Below, in pieces: positions 47,621-58,262 of a DNA stretch of 64,000 bases. A program made the translations under genes and the position numbers. Under the pieces are notes generated by a model, which saw only the letters and a list, made by a program, of their open reading frames with translations, ran no database searches and was not told the origin of the DNA. This stretch comes from Anas platyrhynchos (lineage: Eukaryota; Chordata; Aves; Anseriformes; Anatidae): positions 29,042,501 through 29,106,500 of the forward strand of contig NC_092593.1 of assembly GCF_047663525.1 (NCBI RefSeq). The letters are read 5' to 3'. How positions within the stretch are numbered: the first letter of the stretch is position 1; each line of letters begins with the position of its first letter.

Positions 47621-48208
47621 CTAACAACAATGTTTGCTTGACTTTGAACAGAAATTTGGATTTAGTTTGGGTATTTTGACATGCAGATGACTTTGTTGAC
47701 CCCTGGTGATTTGTCCTTTTTGTCCTAAAAACAACTGTGCTGCTCGCTGTGTGCTGGTAGGCAGCACCGCTGAGCCACCAAGGTCTGTTGATGCATCCCC
47801 GGCTGGTTCTGCTTCTTCAACATGAGGTTGTGCTTTTGCTCTCCAGGAAAGCTTATAGACAGCAAAATTATACTTATAGAAGAAGACTTGTCCATGGGAA
47901 AGCTTGTTGGTCCAGTAGAGAGCGTGGTCTCTCCTGATAGACCGCACCACTGGGTAACGGTGGCTAAACCCAGCAGTGTCAACCAAGAATAGGATCCCAG
48001 TGCTTCCTTCAAATGCTTTTTTGGTTTGGAGTGTGGGACTGTCTGCTTTATCATACCAGCTCAGGCCGTTTCCCACTGGCACACACATCACCTGGCCACT
48101 GCTCTTCAGTTCAGCGTCAAATTCGGAGCTGTCGTGCTGCAGGTACCACTGCTCGCTGTTGAACCTTCCCCTGGAGAGCCCACAGCTGGCCTCCAGTGTG
48201 GGACTTCT
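47621..48208 (-). CDS. Candidate terminal coding exon, protein family not recognised
   Basis: On the minus strand a frame stays open for about 195 codons, from just after a TAG at 48209-48211 to a TAG at 47621-47623. Its first two thirds include RFNSEQWYLQHDSSEFD, GQVMCVPVGNGLSWYDK, GILFLVDTAGF and HALYWTNKLSHGQVFFYKY. Codon third positions there are mostly G or C and favour CTG, GTG, CAG, AGC and AAG, unlike the surrounding DNA. The last 70 residues are less ordered. Two splice-acceptor-like sequences precede it, a pyrimidine-rich tract ending CATCAGCTAG at 48208/48209 and CTCTCCAG at 48170/48171, so the exon could start at either. Two AATAAA signals follow the stop. I do not recognise the family and predict no function. 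It could be a terminal exon, a decayed retrocopy or a long chance frame. No intact upstream exon is proven. Confidence 0.35.
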   Translation of the reverse strand, partial: RSPTLEASCGLSRGRFNSEQWYLQHDSSEFDAELKSSGQVMCVPVGNGLSWYDKADSPTLQTKKAFEGSTGILFLVDTAGFSHRYPVVRSIRRDHALYWTNKLSHGQVFFYKYNFAVYKLSWRAKAQPHVEEAEPAGDASTDLGGSAVLPTSTQRAAQLFLGQKGQITRGQQSHLHVKIPKLNPNFCSKSSKHCC

Positions 48209-48753
48209 CTAGCTGATGGGCAGGAGGTAGTTGACACTCGGAAGAGAGACGCCAGGGAGAGAGGGAATAATCTGATAGCATGGCCTGGAGGCTGCTCTGC
48301 TGGGGGCCCTGATGAGAAGAAGGTCCATCAGGAATATGTTTTGCTCTTTCTTGCATCAGGAATTCAGCTCTAGCCATGAGACCAAGCGCTGGTAAGTCAC
48401 AGTGTTTTGCTTTCAGCTCTAGCAAAGATTCAGCTTGTTTCTTATTTTATCTGTCTTGATTTGATCATCCCTAAAAATAATCTGCAATGCAAGATACTGC
48501 AGTGCTGAATTCCCCAGCTGAGCAAGTGGAACATGTCGAGAGGGTTTCTTGGATCAAAGTCCTAGGAGGGGAGCCAAAAGCAAAAGTCAGGCTAAAGTTC
48601 AGGAGTATCCTTTGGATATAGAAAGTAACTGCACACAAAAAGCTGTTGTTCTCATGAGACTTTATTAGACACTGGAAGAGGCGATGTAAGTTTCGGACTC
48701 TGCTGTAGTTAAGTTGGAGGGAATACAAAATGCCCTCTGGGATCATACAATGT

Positions 48754-51700
48754 CTGGGAAAATCTAGAGGAATAGGAAGTATTTAGGGCAATGGTCTCAG
48801 ACACAACAAATGAAGTTCTCTGCCCCCAAAATCCATGTGTCAGACACAGGCTAAAAATTCCAGTGACCAAAGTATGCTGTTGTAACATGCTTTAGCTTTC
48901 TTGTTGAGTCATTATCATGAAGCATAGGCAACAACCAGGAGGCCTGCAAAATACATGAGCAATCCCATAAAGGAAAGAGGATAAGCACATAAATATTGTT
49001 TTATTAAGAACAATTACAGAAGTCTCAAATGAAGGGAAATTTCAGTCTTTAGAAGCGTACAAGCAACTGGATGAATGGTGGACTATAAGCCATTTTAAGG
49101 TGCCCTTAAGCAGGCACCCAAGCACAATAAATTCATGACAGCTGGAGCTACAGCCACGCGTATATTGCGTAGTCATACAGCTATTTCTTAGTAATAATGA
49201 TGGCCAAGTAAGGGCGGGAAAGTGATGAGCTGATGTCTGGGATGCTGGAAGGGGCTGAAAGAAAAATGCAGCATGGGAGGTGCAGCAGAGATGCTTCTGT
49301 ACAGGTTCCTTCAGGAAACCTTCTCTAGAAAATAAAGACCCTGATCCTGCTGCATTTTGTGGGACGCTTTCCGTGTCCCATCAAATCTTGCCATCAGGGC
49401 TGATTTGAGTTTACCTCCTGCAAATATCAGCTGAAGAGAGCATTTATTCGAAAGCTGCCTGTGTCTCCAAGTACCTCATGAGTGCACTCATGCCAGTGGT
49501 GCCTCAAGTGCCTACCACCAGCCTTCTCCTTCAGAAATGTCATTACTGCCTGACAGTTTTATAAAAGTGGAATTCTGCTTTGCTGCCCTAGTTTTGGGAT
49601 GCAATACCCTGCATCTGCTGCCCTCTGCTCTGTGAGCAAGGCTGATGATGGCAGCAAGTTAGCTGCCATTGCGAGTTAGGCACCATTTGCTTTGAATCAG
49701 ACCCCAAAAATAGGCTTGACTCTACCATTGGGGCCAGGGCTGCTGTGACTGCACATTTCAGGTCTTCTAAAGAGTACTGATGTGTTATAACTGCTTTTAC
49801 TGCTCAATGATAGTTGTCTGAGTGCCTGGTAGGAACCACAGCCGTGCTGAGCACAGGCAACCACCCAGTGGTATAGGGGAATAGCAAGGAATGGAAAATG
49901 ACATTCACACATCTAGAAGGCTGGAGGCACCTTCAGTGGTCCAGCTTGGAGCACCTGCCTCTGTTTCCTGCCCAGACATCACCCAATCTACCCATTTGGC
50001 TGAGAGAATATGTAATTTATTTTTTTAATTAAAAAAAAAATACTTTTGGGAGGTGAAGTAGAGCAGTTTTGACAACAAGGACTAAGGCATCCTAATTGGC
50101 AGTGCACCTGGCACCTGGCCAAGATGAGACATCTTCTGTGAACAGAGACTGATGTTCATTTATCCCTGCTTGTTACTGTAACCTGCCTCAAACCCAGACA
50201 TGTTTTTTTTTATTCTTTTTTTTTTTTTTCCCCTCTTTTTTAAGATGAGCTGTGCAGTCCCCTGACTTCCAAGTGGATTCTGCCAACCCTTGTTCCAGCC
50301 ATCATGAAATGTGGTTTCCTAACAGGGTTATCATGTGACAATGACCTCCCCAGCAGCATGGCAAGGCACAAGGACGTTCACTTGTTAACAATGTGCTCAA
50401 AGGACAAGACAAGCCTGGTGCCAGCCTTGCAAATCCATTCTGAGACTAGGATTCCCTTTGAAACTGGTTAAAATTTCAAAGTGGGCAGCTAAATGCAATA
50501 GTAAGGAAACTTCTGAAAGAATAGGATAAAATAACCAAAGGCTTTTTATCTAGAAAGCAGCACAATGTTGTGACTCTTAATTTGTCCTAACAGTTATTGT
50601 TTTTGTTTTTCTTTTTTCTTTTTTTTTGTTTTTTCTCCAAGTGAAATCAATCTGATATACGTCTGCAAATGATTTGTTTCATTCCAAACGCTTACAAACA
50701 ATGCTGGTGTTTTACATCCGTTCACTCCCTCCCCAGATGTATGGAAAAAGTAGGCTGCTCTCTCCTTGTCCTTTGTCTCTTGTTTTAACCAATGTTTTAA
50801 TGAAAATGAAAAACACTTTCTCTTTGGAGAGAAGCCCATGCAGTTCAGAGGAATTGGGCTGAGAAGAGCCTAATAGAAGAAGGAAAAGAAAATCTGCAAC
50901 TTTTATTTCTGTGCACCATCATGGGCATAAGGGCACACTTAGTGCTGGTGAGGCAGGTACTTTCCAAGAGTTTTGGTGCTGTTAGCAAGAGCAAGTCACA
51001 TCCCATGTCAACTGAAATGGCCACTGCAAGCCCTGAGGAGCTCGCAAAGAGGGCTGAAATGAGGCATCTTACTTCCTCTCCTACCTGCACGGATTTTCTA
51101 GCTAGAAACATGGTTGGGGGCAGGGCTAAGAGTGAGGTTTTATAAGGGAGCAGATGCCCTGAGTGAAAAGCTGCTCTTTTGAGACGTTCAGCTGGAACCC
51201 ATATGCTGCTCCAAGGAGCCTGCAGGGGATGCACAACCTGCACTCGGAGATGGCCAGGAGATACCCAGGGGCCTTCTGAATGTCCCAGACCTAGGTGAAA
51301 CGTGTTTCCTGCACTTGTGCTTTGCATTTTGAGCTGCTCTTGGTTGCAAAACTCCTCTTCACGTCTTTGTCTCAAATGTTTTCAGATGTGGTGGCTGTGA
51401 CAGGGATAGGGCAACTCAGGGGGGCAGCCACGGTCGAACAGAAATGAGAAGCTCTCATTTCTGGATATCAGCATGGAGCATCTCTGAGGTTTGATTGCTT
51501 CTCCTTCTATATTTTGCTTTCTGCTGATTTGATCTTGGCTTTCTGTAGTGCCAAAAGCAAAGATATTTGTGTGGTGTAGTAGAGTTATTTAGGTTTATAA
51601 AGTACTGAGTGCCCTATGCAAAGCAGTTACTTTCCATAGGTATCCCCTACCTTTTTTTTTTAATGTATCAATTACAGGTTAATAGTAGCCTTGCACTGTT

Positions 51701-52165
51701 TTATGAGGCAATAAACTGATTCCCAAGTGGATAAACCAGGAAAGCAAAGGAAAACACAGTGCAACTGGCATTATTATTCATAGATGAGGTTAGAAGCAGT
51801 TGTTCTACAACTCAAGGGCACTTGGCATGAAGGGAAATGGTTGTTTCTACCCTGGTCCTGACAGATCTTAAAACCTAGAAAGATGCTGTTGTTAAAAACA
51901 GCCATCTGACTGAGTAAACACTGCATTTTCTCAAATGACTTAATTGGAAAGTTGGTTCTTTCCCTCGTTAAATATTTTGCAACCAACAAAAACCAAAACA
52001 AACAAAAAAACCCAACCACCAGCCAACCAACCAAACCCTCCAAAGTGCACCAGACTATTATTTTTTTCTTCAGATCATCCCAGAACATGCTATTTTGGGA
52101 TTTTGGGCCATCCTTGAACTTTTTTAGCATTCAAGCCAGGGGTTCAGTGAGATCTGTCAGAGATC

Positions 52166-52168
<3 letters not shown>
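48754..52168. other. Gene-free stretch
   Basis: T-rich tracts lie at 50202-50230 and 50599-50636. A 176-codon minus frame at 50845-51375 has no recognisable family. Nothing else is supportable. Confidence 0.45.

Positions 52169-52203
<35 letters not shown>
52169..52203 (+). repeat. Poly(A) run (35 A)
   Basis: Thirty-five consecutive A, the longest homopolymer in the window. No AATAAA lies in the 40 bases before it, so evidence for a retrocopy tail is weak. Confidence 0.9.
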
Positions 52204-52204
<1 letters not shown>

Positions 52205-52637
52205 CCCAAGTTAAACTACTGTTGTATTTTAAAACTGGCCCATTTCCTTAATGTATCCCAGAAACCAAAAGCAAAGTAAAAGAATTTAGGTCAAATTAAA
52301 CGTTTCAGGTCAGAGACTTTGTTTTTGAAGTCTAGCTAAAGACAATGAACTTTCACTTTAGGGTTAGCCTAAAACAATTTTGTGCCGGCTTTTTGTTCCT
52401 TTTTATAGAAGTGAAGGGGAAAAGGCCCTCTTTTGACACTGTAGGTGGAAGTCTTCAGATGCAGCTCAGCTTGTGTCTCAGTCCCAGACCAGTGTTGTCC
52501 CCTTCTCCGTTGGTTTTTCAGGGTTCAGCCTCTGCTCCATGGTATGATCTGTGCCTACACCTCCGATGGGAGCAGCATCCCGCATTCCCAGCCCTGCAGT
52601 GTGTGTGCACGGGAGCCCATTTGCTGACTCAACAACC

Positions 52638-52679
52638 TTTGTTGTTGTTGTTTTTGTTTTGTTTGTTTGTTTGTTTTTG
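52638..52679. repeat. GTT/GTTT low-complexity tract
   Basis: GTT units pass into GTTTT and GTTT units. Confidence 0.85.
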
Positions 52680-52793
52680 CCTAGTGCCTTTTGGCCTGGG
52701 ACCCAAAAGCAAAACAGTATTTTGCTGCCAACCCTTGGCTTCCATGGATTCCACCCTGCTTTGAAACTCCTCGCTCCGTGTTCTCCATGCAGA

Positions 52794-52866
52794 ACTATAG
52801 AATCCTCCAGGTTACACAGACCTTCAGGGTCATCAGGTTCTACTGCCTGTGTGGACAGACTAACCT
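52794..52866 (-). mobile_element. Degenerate CR1 LINE 3'-end fragment
   Basis: ACTATAGAATCCTCCAGGTT, then CAGACCTTCAGG, then GTCATCAGGTTCTACTGCC follow the reverse-complement CR1 order ATAGAATCATNNAGGTTGGAAAAGACC, GATCATCAAGTCCAACC. About a quarter of positions differ, so it is an old copy. Confidence 0.6.
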
Positions 52867-53786
52867 AGCTTTTTCCTCTCTGCACACCTCCTATTTCTTG
52901 TTCTCCACCCAGCTCAGGACCCACTTGAGTGCTACTTTATTTGTTTTATGCCCTGGATGTCATGTGTACAAGTGCCATCTTGTGCACTTCTCTAGGGTCA
53001 CTTTGCCTTAAGCAAGCTGCCTCTTGCTGGAGTTGTACTTTGCTGAAGTTCTCCCCCTCAATATATCAACGTTTAACAAGGACACAAGGCTTTAACAACT
53101 GTTGCCTGAACTACCGAGTGCTTTCTGACTCTGGAACATCCTGTCACATCTTTAAAGACACCCTTTAAACTGAGTCCATACAGTTATGGGGGCTGCAGAA
53201 TGCTTCAGGACTGGTGCATGTTGTTTTTCTGGAGATTTACAGACATGGGATGAGCTTTTTGTGTGTGTGTTTTGGATAAAGAACCCCGATGGGTGGCACT
53301 GCACCCCTTGTCCCCCTGGCCATTGAAGAAGGATGCCCAGGGCTGCAGGCATCTCCCTTCTCCTGGGATGGGCCCCTGTGCCAGGGATGGATCAGCCTTT
53401 CCCCTCTTGGCTTGGATGATTTGGCCTACAGCTGTGCTCCGGCACATTTGCCAGACATACATTGACTTGGACAGATTGTTTTTTTTCAAAAAGGTAATGT
53501 AGGTGGCTCCGAGGGCTGCTGTACCCTCTGAGCTTGAGCCAAACCCCTCAAAAACCCACCTGGTTGTGGGGCGCATCCAAGGGGGAACAGCGAGGCTGGG
53601 GTTGTTGCTGTGAAAATCTCTGTCTTCCATTCCAGTTTAGAAATGAAGTTTTTCCACAAGCCAAAAGCCTGAATAGGGACAGTATTGCTTGAAAGAAAAT
53701 GGAAACACAAAACAAACAAACAATAAAATTATTCTGTTGCTTGGAAAATGTCAAAGCTGCTTTGAATCCTCTGGTTTGAGGAAGGC

Positions 53787-53822
53787 TTTTTTTTTTCTTT
53801 CTTCTTTTCTTTTTTTTTTTTT
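53787..53822. repeat. T-rich polypyrimidine tract
   Basis: T runs interrupted by C, followed by CCCC. No coding sequence follows that would make this a supported acceptor. Confidence 0.85.
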
Positions 53823-54465
53823 CCCCAAAAACATAAAACTTGAAATTGTGCTTGCCATATTTTAGTTTTGCTCCATTTTTACCCTGAAAAGTGTGTTAAT
53901 AAGCATTTCTTTGTAGCTCGCAGCCCGCTTCCAGATGTGTTTATCCTGAATGTGCTTATCGGTTCCTGTGTGCCACTTAGTCATAATGAGCTCAAGAGGG
54001 AGCTTGCTATGTGCTCGATGTGGAGGGAGGATATTACTGCTGGAGCAAATACCCAGGAAGCATCCATTCCTGCCTTACACCCCGAAATGTGCACCCCCTA
54101 CATGCAGCCAGACCAGTGCAGGTAGTTCATCTGTGTAGCACAGAAAGAGCTGCTGTGGGGACCTGGAGAGTTTGGATGTCTTTAAGGTTTTGCGTTTAAG
54201 TTCTCAGCATTGAAGCGCATAAATAGAGGGCTTTGCATTTAATAATTCATTATTCTGTCCAAGAAATGCACTAATACCTTTATCAGAGTTATGTATGTTG
54301 TTCAAAACACAAAAGCCCAATCACTGAAGAACAGTTGGACATTAATGGCTGCTTTTCTCTCTATGTCCTGAATGGCAGCCAACAATCACCTAGAGGAATA
54401 CAGTTTTTTCTCCTTAAAAAAAATGTTTCACTTTTGTGTGTGTGCCAGTATATACAATTTCACTT

Positions 54466-54500
54466 AAAAAAAAAAAAAAATTATTTATTTATTTATTTTA
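54466..54500. repeat. A15 followed by (TTTA)n
   Basis: Fifteen A, then about five TTTA units. Confidence 0.9.
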
Positions 54501-55229
54501 GTGGTCCAAGGGAAGAAAGGAAAAGCTTAAATGCCTTAGGTGTGGCAAAGCATTTTGCTTGGTCCCCTGATACTGCTAAATACTGACTGTGTTTCCTCCC
54601 TCCCTCCCAGGAATGGGAGAATAAGAGCAAGAAGTGAGAGTTTTTGGGGTTGGTGAGCCAGGAGTGGGCTACGAATTTATTCTCAGCTGTTCCAGGTCTT
54701 GAGTCCTCTGGTTCTGATGGAAATCTGGTGGCAAGGCAGGAAAATAAGGATGCTCAGTGAGATAAACCAACTCCAGCCTGACAGACTGCCTTTGAATGTT
54801 CCTTTAGCACGTAAAGATGATGGGGATGCTTCCACATGATAATAGGGGATGTCCTGGCCACCAGGGCCAGGCACAGACCCCTGTGTGGTGGGACCCTGCT
54901 AGCCAGAGCCCCCGGTGCCCTGCATGGTCTCCATCAGGAGTCTAGCCGGCAGCACTCACCCTAAAACACACAGAGCAGATGTAGGAAAAAAAAAAACACA
55001 ACACTTAGGAGTGCTCACGCATTCATGCATTTACCGGCATTGCTGTCTCCAAAATATATTCTGGCAAGTATGGTGCAGGCCCACAATTCATTTAACGTAG
55101 CCCTGGGCTAAGAAGAAAACAGGAACTGCCCTCCTGAAATCCTCTAATGGGCCTTCTCCTCCAGTCTCCTGTTGCCGATAAAGCCCAAATTCATAAGCCA
55201 CAGAGGAAGTCATAAAACTGGTGGCGTGA

Positions 55230-55300
55230 TCCCAGTACCTGAGCCAAAGGCAGTTGAAAGTCAATGGAGAGGCTCTCATTGACCTGAACGTGCTGTGGAG
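55230..55300. repeat. Ancient palindromic amniote interspersed repeat
   Basis: CCTGAGCCAAAGGCAGTTGA, then AAGTCAATGGAGAGGCTCTC, then ATTGACCTGAACGTGCTGTG correspond to a familiar interspersed sequence of turtles, crocodilians and birds, of the form CTGATCCAAAGCCCATTGA - AGTCAATGG - CATTGACTTCAATGGGCT. Its two halves are near inverted repeats. I cannot give its database name. Identification is from memory of the pattern. Confidence 0.5.
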
Positions 55301-55620
55301 TTGGTGTTTGTGGCATTAAGCCTCGATGGGGAAAGATGAGGGGAGGGAAAAGCATGGGAGTAGGACTGCAAGTCCTCACTAAAACTGCCTGTTCCTTAAT
55401 TTTTTATCTCCAGCATCAGTGGAGGTGCTGCCAGACCATTGCGTGCCTCGGTCCCTGCACGCCAGGCACAATCTCCCTAGAGGAAAGCTGGAAGCTTTGG
55501 TTTATTCATCAGTATTTTTTTCCCCATGCCAAAGTCTATTTAATATCAAGTTTATTGTGCTGTGTTTGTTTGGGATTTTTTTTTTTTTTTCATTCTGGTC
55601 CCACAAACGCCTCCTGGGCA

Positions 55621-55766
55621 GGTCAGTGCATCTCCCAGGCTACTTCTTTGTTGTGCGTTTGGAGCCTGCAGGATCCAAGGAGACCTCCATCGTGCAGCCT
55701 GAGCACCGCTTCCATGACGAGGCTCAAATGGCGGGAGTGTTAGAGAATATTATTGATAAACAATAG
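55621..55766 (+). CDS. Weak candidate terminal exon or conserved block
   Basis: After a T15 run and TGGTCCCACAAACGC, the sequence CTGGGCAG (ending 55620) resembles an acceptor. The following frame, including GYFFVVRLEPAGSKE and HRFHDEAQMAGVLENII, stays open to a TAG at 55764-55766 with mainly G/C third positions. Only about 48 codons are involved and no family is recognised. The end, GATAAACAATAG, also reads as adjoining FOX (ATAAACA) and SOX (ACAATAG) sites, so a conserved enhancer is an equal possibility. Confidence 0.15.
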
Positions 55767-56620
55767 ATGTCTGGTGGAGACACTGATTATTTTCCTGGTA
55801 CAAAGGCTGCTGCATCCTATGTGATAATTCCTCTTTCTTTTCCTCCTTGTTGGCTTTGTGTTTTTGTGATTTATTTGCGGTCTGGCAAGCATCCACAGCC
55901 CTGCAGGAAATGGATGTCTGCTATTGTGTTTGGGGGGGCTATATAAACGTGTAATTTTCCCACTACATTAATTACAGACGTTTCTCCCTCGCTGGAGCAG
56001 CTCCATGTTTTCCTTGCCCTTTTGGTTTGGAGACACGGTGTTCTCCCCACACCCCCAGCCCAAGCTGCGGGTATTTATTGGGAACCCCGACTCTGACATC
56101 CTCCACTGAGCCGAGGGAGAGGTAAGGAGCAGGTCATTCCCATTTGCCAGCTTGGCTTGGCCACAAACACTGCAGAGGGGAAACTCGTTGGCTTTTCTAC
56201 CTGATGATAATAGCTCCAGAATAGTAGCATAGCCAGGTTTTCTCTGGCTATTCCTCCTGCCGACACTTTCCGCAAGAATAAAAAATGGTTTGCCCTAAGA
56301 AAACAACCTCCTTGTTATGGAAAAGCAATTGTGGAGTCGTTTATTTTGGAAAAGCTGTGCTACTTAATTCCTGCCTCCCGAAGACAGACCCTGCTTGGAT
56401 CAAAGAATTAAACCCAAGGCAAAACTCAGGGTGGTTTTACCAGGCTGTGTTCAAGAAAAGGCCAGAGGGAGAGGTCCCAGGGAGGTACCCGGTGCCAGCT
56501 CTGTGTTGGTTTGGCTCCACTCTGGCGACCAGGCTTGGCCTTAGGGCCTTTGACCTAAGTGGACTGGAAAACTTTTTTTTTTCTTTCTTTTTTTTTTGTT
56601 TCTGTTCCACCAAAATGTGT

Positions 56621-56650
56621 CTTAAGCAAGTAATTCCTTGCTTAAGGAAT
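56621..56650. other. Two overlapping, mutually exclusive hairpins
   Basis: CTTAAGCAAG (56621-56630) and CTTGCTTAAG (56637-56646) are exact 10-bp inverted repeats over TAATTC. ATTCCTT (56633-56639) and AAGGAAT (56644-56650) are exact 7-bp inverted repeats over GCTT. The two stems share bases and cannot coexist. Confidence 0.7.
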
Positions 56651-58245
56651 GACTGGTGACCTGTGCTTGCTGGGTGCTCTGGAGAGGATTTACCATAGCT
56701 CACCAAATTCTCTTGCATTACTTACATGCCAGAGCTGTGCTCTGAGATGCTTGGGAAGGACCCAGCATAGTGAGTTTGGGCTTGTGTAGGTTCTCTGGCT
56801 TGCTTCTGGCCCAGAAAGTGTTAATGTCACCTGAAGAAAAACCATCTTGGAAATACAAGTGCATGCGAAGCAAGGGACAAGGAGAAGCGAGCGTCTGCTC
56901 TTATTTTAGAGGACGTTCCTGCCAACGAGAAGGCTTGTTAAATCATGTTCTATTTTTCTTTAACTCCTGGAAAGAAGAAGCTTGGCCAGATTTGTATCAG
57001 GAGATGCTGTCTCTGCAGGCGGACCCTCCTTTCAGAGAGCAGCTATGCAGAGCATGCAGATGATCTCTGTCATTGACGGGGTCAGATCATTTTCAGCAGG
57101 CTGGATGCACCAGCGTGTCCTTTGGCTTGTAACGTGGGCTTCCCGTAGGCTCCTAATGAAACACAAGTCTTGCTGAGATATTTCTCATTTCTGCCTGCCA
57201 GAAGTGGGCTTGTTCGTCACGGGGTATGCTGGCAAGCACAGAGCAGGTCAGATTTATTACAAGCGCACAGACTGTGCTGCCTGGGACCATCCCTTGGCCA
57301 AAGCAAGGGAGGTGGCTCTGGTTTGCAATCGCTCTCTTTTTTTTCAACACCCAAGCTGCCCAGGCCCCCAGGAAGATGGTGAACATTTGGCCCCTGCTCC
57401 CACTGCTGCTGCTGCTTGGAGACTTGCTGGGGGCCAGGCAGAGCCCAGCTGCTTTCCAGTAGCCAGCAGCAGGACAAGGGAGTCGTGGTGGCTCTGGCAG
57501 TGCTGGTGAGGTGGGACACTGGAGGGCCTTGAGGAACTAAGCTTTGTCTGTGATACTTCTGCTGTTGCTGTGCCTTGTGCACCCAGTGCTGAGAACTGGC
57601 TGTGTCCAGGGGCTGGTCTGAGCTGCCAGACTTGGGTGAGTGGAGTGGGGATGAAGAGCTGGGCGTTTAGGGGGTCCCATTTCCACCCATCAGGCCTCTC
57701 AGCACCACCAGTGGTTCCCCTTTCCCATCTCCTCCTGGCAAGGAGAGCAGGTGGGCCCGCTGCCCGCTTGCCCACCCTTTCTGAGGCGGTGCAGCTCCAT
57801 CTCCTTTCTGTTTCCACCAGCCGAGCGGCAGGAGCGCAGGAGGCAAATTGCAGCTCTTGTGGCAAGCACTTCAAGACATGCTCTGCACATCCAAACACAA
57901 TGCAATTTTGCATCTGAGTATCAAAAGCTAAACAGCAGGTGAGACTGGGTTAACAGCCTGGGCATGGCAGTTTCTAAAGCAACGCCTGGGGAGCTCTAAA
58001 CACAAACACCATTAGCAATAACAGGATCTGTGCACTTAACTCCCTGCCTTGCTTTAAAAGCACCAGCCCCCAGCAGCAAGCATCCTCCACTTGATCCACT
58101 TGGGCCAGCTCAGCGCTCTGCATCCGTACCCAGCCCGAGGAGCCGGGCCTCCTGCCGTCACATCGGAGTTTGGTTTAAATCTCACCCACGCCCTTTCCAA
58201 TTTTGCAAATTCTGGGAAATATTCACCATTCCGGTGCTTCCTTTC

Positions 58246-58262
58246 ACACATCACACACACAC
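58246..58262. repeat. Short (CA)n tract
   Basis: CACACATCACACACACAC, interrupted once. Confidence 0.8.

Noticed and set aside
52100..52203. A35 run as a processed-pseudogene tail
   Set aside because: No AATAAA upstream, no coding remnant and no visible target duplication.
55940..55947. TATATAAA preceded by a G-run, TATA-box-like
   Set aside because: No open exon, CpG content or donor follows, and AT-rich octamers like this occur by chance.
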